From Corbicula japonica (taxonomy: Eukaryota > Mollusca > Bivalvia > Venerida > Cyrenidae), in NCBI GenBank assembly GCA_038501625.1, contig JAZAYU010000261.1, positions 310,001-374,000 on the forward strand: DNA of 64,000 nt, given 5' to 3'. The notes under the pieces are model-generated. The model searched no databases. It worked only from the letters and a program-made list of their open reading frames with translations, and had not been told where the DNA came from. A program made the position numbers and the translations under genes. This document shows positions 59,649-64,000 of the stretch, piece by piece (the first letter of the stretch is position 1; each line of letters starts with the position of its first letter).

Positions 59649-60769
59649 AATACCAGGATTACCTTAAAAGCATATACTACGATCCAATACACGCCGCCGC
59701 TTATAGCGGAGTTGAAAAGTTATACAGAGCCGTGAGAAAGGAAGGTAGATTTGTAATCAGCAGAAAGAAAATTAATGACTGGCTTTTAAAACAGGAAGAT
59801 TATGCCGTACACAGAGAAGAACGCGGGAAATTTAAACGTAGGCGAGTAGTTTTCCCTTATGTGGACTATCAGTGGGACGTGGATACGGCAAATATGGAGT
59901 ATTATAAAAAGCAGAATGACGGCTACTCTTATTTTCTGCTCGCTGTAGACATACTTTCCAAGTATGTATGGACAGTGGCTTTGCGCACCAAGACCGGCAA
60001 AGAAATGAAACAAGCAGTTAAACAGATATTTGCACAAGGAAGAAAACCTTCAAATATTAGAAGTGATAAAGGGACTGAATTCTCCAACAAAGATGTTAAT
60101 AAACTTTTAAGGGAGAACAACGTGAATTATTTCGTTACTCAGAATGTGGTGAAGGCCTCTTATGCTGAACGCGCAATCAAAACAATCAAGGGACGACTGG
60201 TGCGATACATGACACATAAACAAGTTCACAGATGGATAGATGTTCTTCAGAGCATAACAGAGCGTTACAATAAGACGTACCATCGTTCCATCAAAAGAGC
60301 GCCGCAAAATGTAAAGCAGAGTGACTCTATAGAATTATGGAAACTTCAATACGATAAAATCCCTACACCAGTCAAAAAGAAAACACCGAAATGGATGGGT
60401 TTCAAGTATAAAGTCGGCGAACTGGTGCGAGTTTCTTATACGCGCAAACCATTTCAGCGAGAATACGACGAGCGCTGGTCGAGAGAGTTGTTTGTGATAA
60501 ATAAACGTTTTATGAGAGAAAGCATTCCTCAGTATCAATTGAAAGATTATGCGGGAGAAATTGTGATTGGCACTTTTTATCAGAATCAGTTGAAAAAGGC
60601 ATATGAACAAGACATTTACCTAGTGGAAAGAGTGCTACGAACTAAAACACGCGGAGAACGAAAGTTGTATTTGGTAAGGTGGAAAGGTTGGCCTCCAAAG
60701 TACGACACGTGGATAGGTGAAGAGGATTTAAAAAGTGTAAATAGCGCGGATAACAAGCAGTCCGTTTGA
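59633..60769 (+). CDS. Polinton retroviral-type integrase with C-terminal chromodomain
   Basis: This 378-residue DDE integrase has its catalytic acids visible: D in WDVDTANMEYY, D in IRSDKGTEF, and E in KASYAERAIKTIKGRL, with 33 residues between the second D and the E. The central fold includes YFLLAVDILSKYVW. The C-terminus is a chromodomain, YLVERVLRTKTRGERKLYLV followed by RWKGWPPKYDTW, with the aromatic residues used to bind methylated histone tails in known chromodomains. It inserts the element into host DNA, and the chromodomain may bias target choice. A second in-frame ATG lies four codons in. Confidence 0.92.
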   Translation: MAPTMKYQDYLKSIYYDPIHAAAYSGVEKLYRAVRKEGRFVISRKKINDWLLKQEDYAVHREERGKFKRRRVVFPYVDYQWDVDTANMEYYKKQNDGYSYFLLAVDILSKYVWTVALRTKTGKEMKQAVKQIFAQGRKPSNIRSDKGTEFSNKDVNKLLRENNVNYFVTQNVVKASYAERAIKTIKGRLVRYMTHKQVHRWIDVLQSITERYNKTYHRSIKRAPQNVKQSDSIELWKLQYDKIPTPVKKKTPKWMGFKYKVGELVRVSYTRKPFQREYDERWSRELFVINKRFMRESIPQYQLKDYAGEIVIGTFYQNQLKKAYEQDIYLVERVLRTKTRGERKLYLVRWKGWPPKYDTWIGEEDLKSVNSADNKQSV

Positions 60770-60783
60770 ATTCATAATATAAC

Positions 60784-61095
60784 ATGAAGGTTGAAAAACA
60801 TTTAACGTTACTGGAATTTCTCGCGTATTCAACGATTGAGCAGCGCAAAGTTCTAATAAAAGCATTAACAGAGGAAAAATTGAAAGTCGTGTTGGAAGCC
60901 ATTTACAATGTCTTATTTGGTACGTGTCCCATTGAGAAGGCACTTAAAAAGAAACTGTCAAGTAACAAAACAGTTATTCGACGAATGGTTTCCAAGGATC
61001 TCACACCAAAACAACAACAAAGGTTACTTAAAAAGCACAGCGACTTGTTACCGTTTTTGTTGAAACCCGTTGTGGAGATGTTCAAATCAACATGA
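60784..61095 (+). CDS. Small basic Polinton protein (103 aa)
   Basis: A lysine-rich helical protein with LVLEAIYNVL-type (VVLEAIYNVLFG) and KKKLSSNKTVIRRMV stretches and a hydrophobic C-terminus (LLPFLLKPVVEMF). This pattern recurs in small proteins next to capsid genes in invertebrate Polintons and adintovirus-like elements. Function is not known to me; a virion core or minor virion protein is only a guess. It starts 14 bases after the integrase stop, and its TGA overlaps the next ATG in ATGA. Confidence 0.7.
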   Translation: MKVEKHLTLLEFLAYSTIEQRKVLIKALTEEKLKVVLEAIYNVLFGTCPIEKALKKKLSSNKTVIRRMVSKDLTPKQQQRLLKKHSDLLPFLLKPVVEMFKST

Positions 61096-61523
61096 TGAGT
61101 GACATTTACATTTACGTGCAAAGTGACGAAAGCAACAACTATTTTTCGGAAAACCAAACTAGCCATTTCAAAATGCATTTAAAGGTACCTATATATTTAG
61201 AGGGCACCTGGAAAGTGGCATTAGTCGATTTTCGCGCCACAGAAAACGCTTCTACGAAAACCAGTGACGGACTTTACATATATTCGGATGTTTGCGGAGA
61301 AAGCATCGTGAAAGGGGAGGCACGGCCCTTGCTAAGGCGTTTAGAAAAAAACAACAAAAGCCAGTGGGACCACACGCTAGACAGTCCTTACTACGTGCCT
61401 GTGAGAAGGAAAGAAATTCGGGAATTCGCTATATATATAAAACAAGAGAACGACACGTTTGCGACAGATTTAGTGAGACCTGTGCGCTTGACACTTCACT
61501 TGAAACGCTATCCGTTCTTTTAA
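61092..61523 (+). CDS. Probable Polinton penton / minor capsid protein
   Basis: A 143-residue, mostly beta protein. It has an N-terminal YFSENQTSHFKMHL strand pair, then LEGTWKVALVDF, GLYIYSDVC, ARPLLRRL, YYVPVRRKEIREFAIYI and a final RLTLHLKRY. This is the order I know from the single-jelly-roll minor capsid (penton) proteins of Polintons, which fill capsid vertices. It is shorter than typical, and no second domain was seen. The start codon is in an ATGATG pair overlapping the upstream stop, so reinitiation of translation is possible. Confidence 0.65.
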   Translation: MMSDIYIYVQSDESNNYFSENQTSHFKMHLKVPIYLEGTWKVALVDFRATENASTKTSDGLYIYSDVCGESIVKGEARPLLRRLEKNNKSQWDHTLDSPYYVPVRRKEIREFAIYIKQENDTFATDLVRPVRLTLHLKRYPFF

Positions 61524-61533
61524 GAAAAACATC

Positions 61534-61905
61534 ATGAAGCTGTATGTTCCCGACCCACAAAAATGGGTGGACTATTTTGAGCGACTGAATGCCGGAAAGA
61601 TCAAACAAACTGGCGCGGGAACGCGAGCGTGCGTGATACCTATCGAAGATTCCAAAACAACGCGAGAAAGGAAACAACTGACAATTCGTGCCGTTTTACC
61701 GTCAGAACAAACGGCGGCAATAGCTAAGTCGGAACTAGAAAGAGAGGGTATAAAACCAAAAGACGTAGCCGAAGCCTTTCAGTCGGATCCGGGCAAGCGC
61801 AGGGGCAAGTCAGGAAAGAAAAGAAAGAAGCCAATCACCGTGAAAAGAGCTGAAGGCGATCAAAAAGCGAAGAAAACCAAAAAGGATATTTTCGAAAACT
61901 TGTAA
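61534..61905 (+). CDS. Polinton lysine-rich protein (123 aa)
   Basis: The N-terminal half has LYVPDPQKWVDYF, a motif I associate with proteins beside Polinton capsid genes. The C-terminal half is strongly basic (GKRRGKSGKKRKK near residues 88-100), suited to DNA binding or nuclear import. No catalytic motif was seen. It starts 10 bases after the penton stop and ends 4 bases before the capsid ATG. A role as a DNA-condensing core protein is inference. Confidence 0.65.
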   Translation: MKLYVPDPQKWVDYFERLNAGKIKQTGAGTRACVIPIEDSKTTRERKQLTIRAVLPSEQTAAIAKSELEREGIKPKDVAEAFQSDPGKRRGKSGKKRKKPITVKRAEGDQKAKKTKKDIFENL

Positions 61906-61909
61906 GACA

Positions 61910-63901
61910 ATGGCTATGTTCAACGAAGACGAGTTTAAGGAAGGAATTATTTCAGAACTAAATTTGTTTGAGCTTCCGCCGACTCAGACTAGTGTCGGCG
62001 ATGTGTACTACGACGAGATTCGTCCCATGTCACAAGCATCCTCGGAGGGTCCATTTGAATTTAGAATCAGCGGACAAAACTCAATGGATTACTTGGACTT
62101 GAAAAATTCACAGATTTATGTGAAACTGAAAGTAGAAAAGGCGGATGGGACGGCACTAACGGACGAAAAAGTTGGTCCGGCCAACTTGTTTCTCCAAACT
62201 CTGTTTTCGTCAACAGAATTTTCTCTGCAGAACAAATCCAGCATCACTTGCAACTACAATCCATACAGGGCGTATATCCAAACATTACTGAATAATGGCC
62301 AGAATGCGCTGAATAGTCAGGTGACAACTCAAGGCTGGTTGTTGGACGATGCTGACAGTCCTGGTGTAACTGATCCAAGCGGTGAGTACTCACCATTCGG
62401 TTTTATGTTAAACTGCGCGATAATGCCTGTTCTATGCTCAATAAAATATTATTGTCAAATCCATCTTGGAAAAAAAGTTTTGGTTAATCTCGAATTTAAT
62501 ATTTGAAATTTTAAAAATTGCTTAATACAATGCAGACAAAAGTATTATTGTCAAATCCTCCGCTGAAAGAATTTTAAAATTTTGATTAAAAAGGTAAGCT
62601 CAAATAAATATTTTGAATGTTTATTAACTGAAAAAATGCAACATATTATTTTGAAAATTAAATTTTGAAAAGTTTATTTAATCTTACTGAACCAAACGGT
62701 TAGTACTCATCATTCAGTTTTATGTTAAACTGCGCGATAATGCCTGTTCAATGCTCAATAAAATATTGTTGTCAAATCTATCTTGGAAATAAAGTTTTGG
62801 TTAATCTCAAATTTAATATTTGAAATTTTAAAAATTACTTAATACAATGTAGGGAAAAGTATTATTGTCAAATCCTCCGCTGACAGAATTTTTAAAGTTT
62901 AAAATATTTTGAATGTTTATTAACTGAAAAAATGCAACATATTATTTTGAAAATTAAATTTTGAAAAGTTTTTTTAATCTTTTCACAGGCTCCAACAGTG
63001 GTCTCTTTGTGCGTTCAAAATGGATTGCCCAGTCAAAGACGATTGACTTACAGGGGCCTATCTTTCACGATGTGTTCTCGCTGGAGCGATACCTTTTAAA
63101 TCAAGTTGATGTGAAAGTCAAACTCTACAGAAGTCCAGACAACTTTGCTCTGCTAGCCGCTGATTCATCTACCGATGACAAGATCGAAATCGAGGACATC
63201 TACATTTTGGCTAGAAAAATCAGAGTGACACCGGGCGTGCTTTTTGGGCATTCGAAAATGTTGGAAAAACACAATGCCTTGTACCCCTATACTAAGGTGG
63301 AATGTCGGTCGCAGAGTATCGCTACGGGTAGCACATCATTCAATTGGGAAAACCTCTTCCAAGGCAAAAGACCGAATAAAGTGGTTATCGGCTTTGTTAA
63401 GAGCAAAGCCTTGAACGGAGATTATACAACCAACCCCTTCAACTTTGAAAATTGTGGGATTCAGCATCTTGCTCTGTATTCGGACGGATTGCCAGTGGGT
63501 GGCCAGCCTCTCAAGTTAGACTTTACTAACGGAGCAAAGGTCATTCGTGGTTTCACCAACTTGCTATTGTACGCTGGAAAATGGAGGCGCAATGAAGGCA
63601 ATGCACTGGACAGAAACCATTTTATAAGCGGCTCCACACTCTTCGCCTTTCAGTTAGAGCCAGAATTTTTCCACCATAGATATCGAATAACAGAAAACGT
63701 TATGTATTGAATATTTACTTTTCAGTTCATATGTACGCTTGTATAATTGATTATATCAAAGATGGAATAAATAATGGAATAAAAAAAAAAGAATTTTTCC
63801 ACCACGGACAGTATCTAACCTTAATGAAGTACGGCAATGTGAGACTGGAAGTGCAGTTCAAAACGAGCTTGGCCGGTAAGTTAGCCAAGTTTGTAGTTTG
63901 A
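61910..63901 (+). CDS. Polinton major capsid protein (two exons, C-terminus disrupted)
   Basis: Exon 1, 61910-62381, starts MAMFNEDEF and includes PPTQTSVGDVYYDEIRP and GPANLFLQTLFSSTEFSL. The intron 62382-62988 (GTGAGT to CACAG) is phase 1. Exon 2 from 62989 carries NSGLFVRSKWIAQSKTIDL, GPIFHDVFSLERYLL and VFYHS-free loops ending FAFQLEPEFFHH. This is the double-jelly-roll capsid family typified by the C. elegans F54H12.2 product. At 63677 a small insertion puts a TGA at 63708-63710, replacing the last residues. The original C-terminus resumes in another frame after 63804 and ends at 63901. The encoded product is therefore probably C-terminally altered, by about 30 residues. Confidence 0.85.
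62369..62985. repeat. Tandem duplication forming most of the capsid intron
   Basis: Unit 1 starts at 62369 (actgatccaagcggtgagta) and unit 2 at 62686 (actgaaccaaacggttagta), offset 317 bases. The unit includes the last 13 bases of exon 1 plus intron sequence up to atctt. Unit 2 is about 20 bases shorter through an internal indel near 62580-62590. A second donor-like gttagt is thereby present at 62699. Confidence 0.85.
63677..63789 (+). mobile_element. Short poly(A)-tailed insertion with 15-bp target-site duplication
   Basis: A 113-base insert lies between direct repeats AGAATTTTTCCACCA at 63662-63676 and 63790-63804. It ends in AATAAA words and a run of about ten As just before the second repeat, the hallmark of LINE-mediated retroposition of an RNA 3' end. 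The source RNA was not identified. Confidence 0.75.
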
Positions 63902-64000
63902 TAATATAAATAGAGTTCACACACATTTTAACGTTCTATGTATGTTGTTTGTTTTAATTTCGTTCGACAGTTTGTAATTGTTTTCAGTCTAACATTGTTC

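Larger units (their letters stand above)
53241..64000 (+). mobile_element. Polinton/Maverick virus-like DNA transposon (right end beyond the window)
   Basis: A packed plus-strand run encodes protein-primed DNA polymerase B, packaging ATPase, integrase, a probable penton and a major capsid protein. That combination defines Polintons (Mavericks). The Ulp1-like protease common in the group was not seen and may lie beyond the window. The left terminal inverted repeat should fall between 52925 and 53241, but I could not place it because the right end is not available for comparison. Coding is intact for every gene except the capsid gene. Two genes carry spliceosomal introns, so it is adapted to nuclear expression. 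Confidence 0.85.

Noticed and set aside
62382..62506. Extension of the capsid frame past the donor to a stop at 62504-62506
   Set aside because: The sequence after 62381 is duplicated non-coding DNA, lacks capsid motifs, and splicing at GTGAGT restores the family sequence.
53241..64000. Contaminating free virus or bacterial contig
   Set aside because: Spliceosomal introns, a chromodomain integrase, a nested poly(A) insertion and continuity with host VWDE-B exons indicate an integrated nuclear element.

Overview
This is AT-rich animal nuclear DNA, most likely from a bivalve mollusc. That placement is an inference from large split genes with GT/AG introns, a VWDE-type secreted or membrane gene with a mollusc-like domain mix, and a dense load of Penelope-like, DIRS, hAT, Tc1 and Polinton elements. 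There is no prokaryotic signature.

Layout. 1-7.7 kb: non-coding, with small repeats only. 7.7-47.2 kb: one plus-strand gene of about 29 exons (VWDE-A). Its exons encode repeated extracellular beta-rich modules, an EGF-like knot, a D8C (uromodulin/GP2-type) domain, a VWD domain, a second EGF, a cysteine-rich tail exon, one membrane helix and a short cytoplasmic tail. Exon phases chain cleanly from 8602 to the stop at 47228. Two related exon cassettes follow the VWD domain and cannot be spliced in series, which suggests alternative use. The introns carry most of the mobile DNA: an unclassified inverted-repeat element with a nested hAT (19.6-22.6 kb), a decayed DIRS with a nested Penelope-like copy (24.1-31.0 kb), a Tc1-like remnant (36.4-37.3 kb) and further Penelope-like fragments.

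47.2-50.3 kb: convergent intergenic DNA with a minisatellite. 50.3-52.9 kb: the last four exons of a second VWDE-like gene (VWDE-B) on the minus strand, tail to tail with the first and with matching exon phases.

53.2 kb to the window end: a Polinton/Maverick virus-like transposon, coding-complete except for its capsid gene. All its genes are on the plus strand and tightly packed: zinc-finger protein-primed DNA polymerase B (three exons), packaging ATPase, an unnamed element protein, an integrase with a chromodomain, a small basic protein, a probable penton or minor capsid protein, a lysine-rich protein, and a double-jelly-roll-type major capsid protein. The capsid gene has a canonical intron built from a tandem duplication, and its last codons are displaced by a small poly(A)-tailed insertion. 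The element lies just upstream of the known VWDE-B exons, so it either sits in an intron of that gene or truncates it. Its right end is outside the window.
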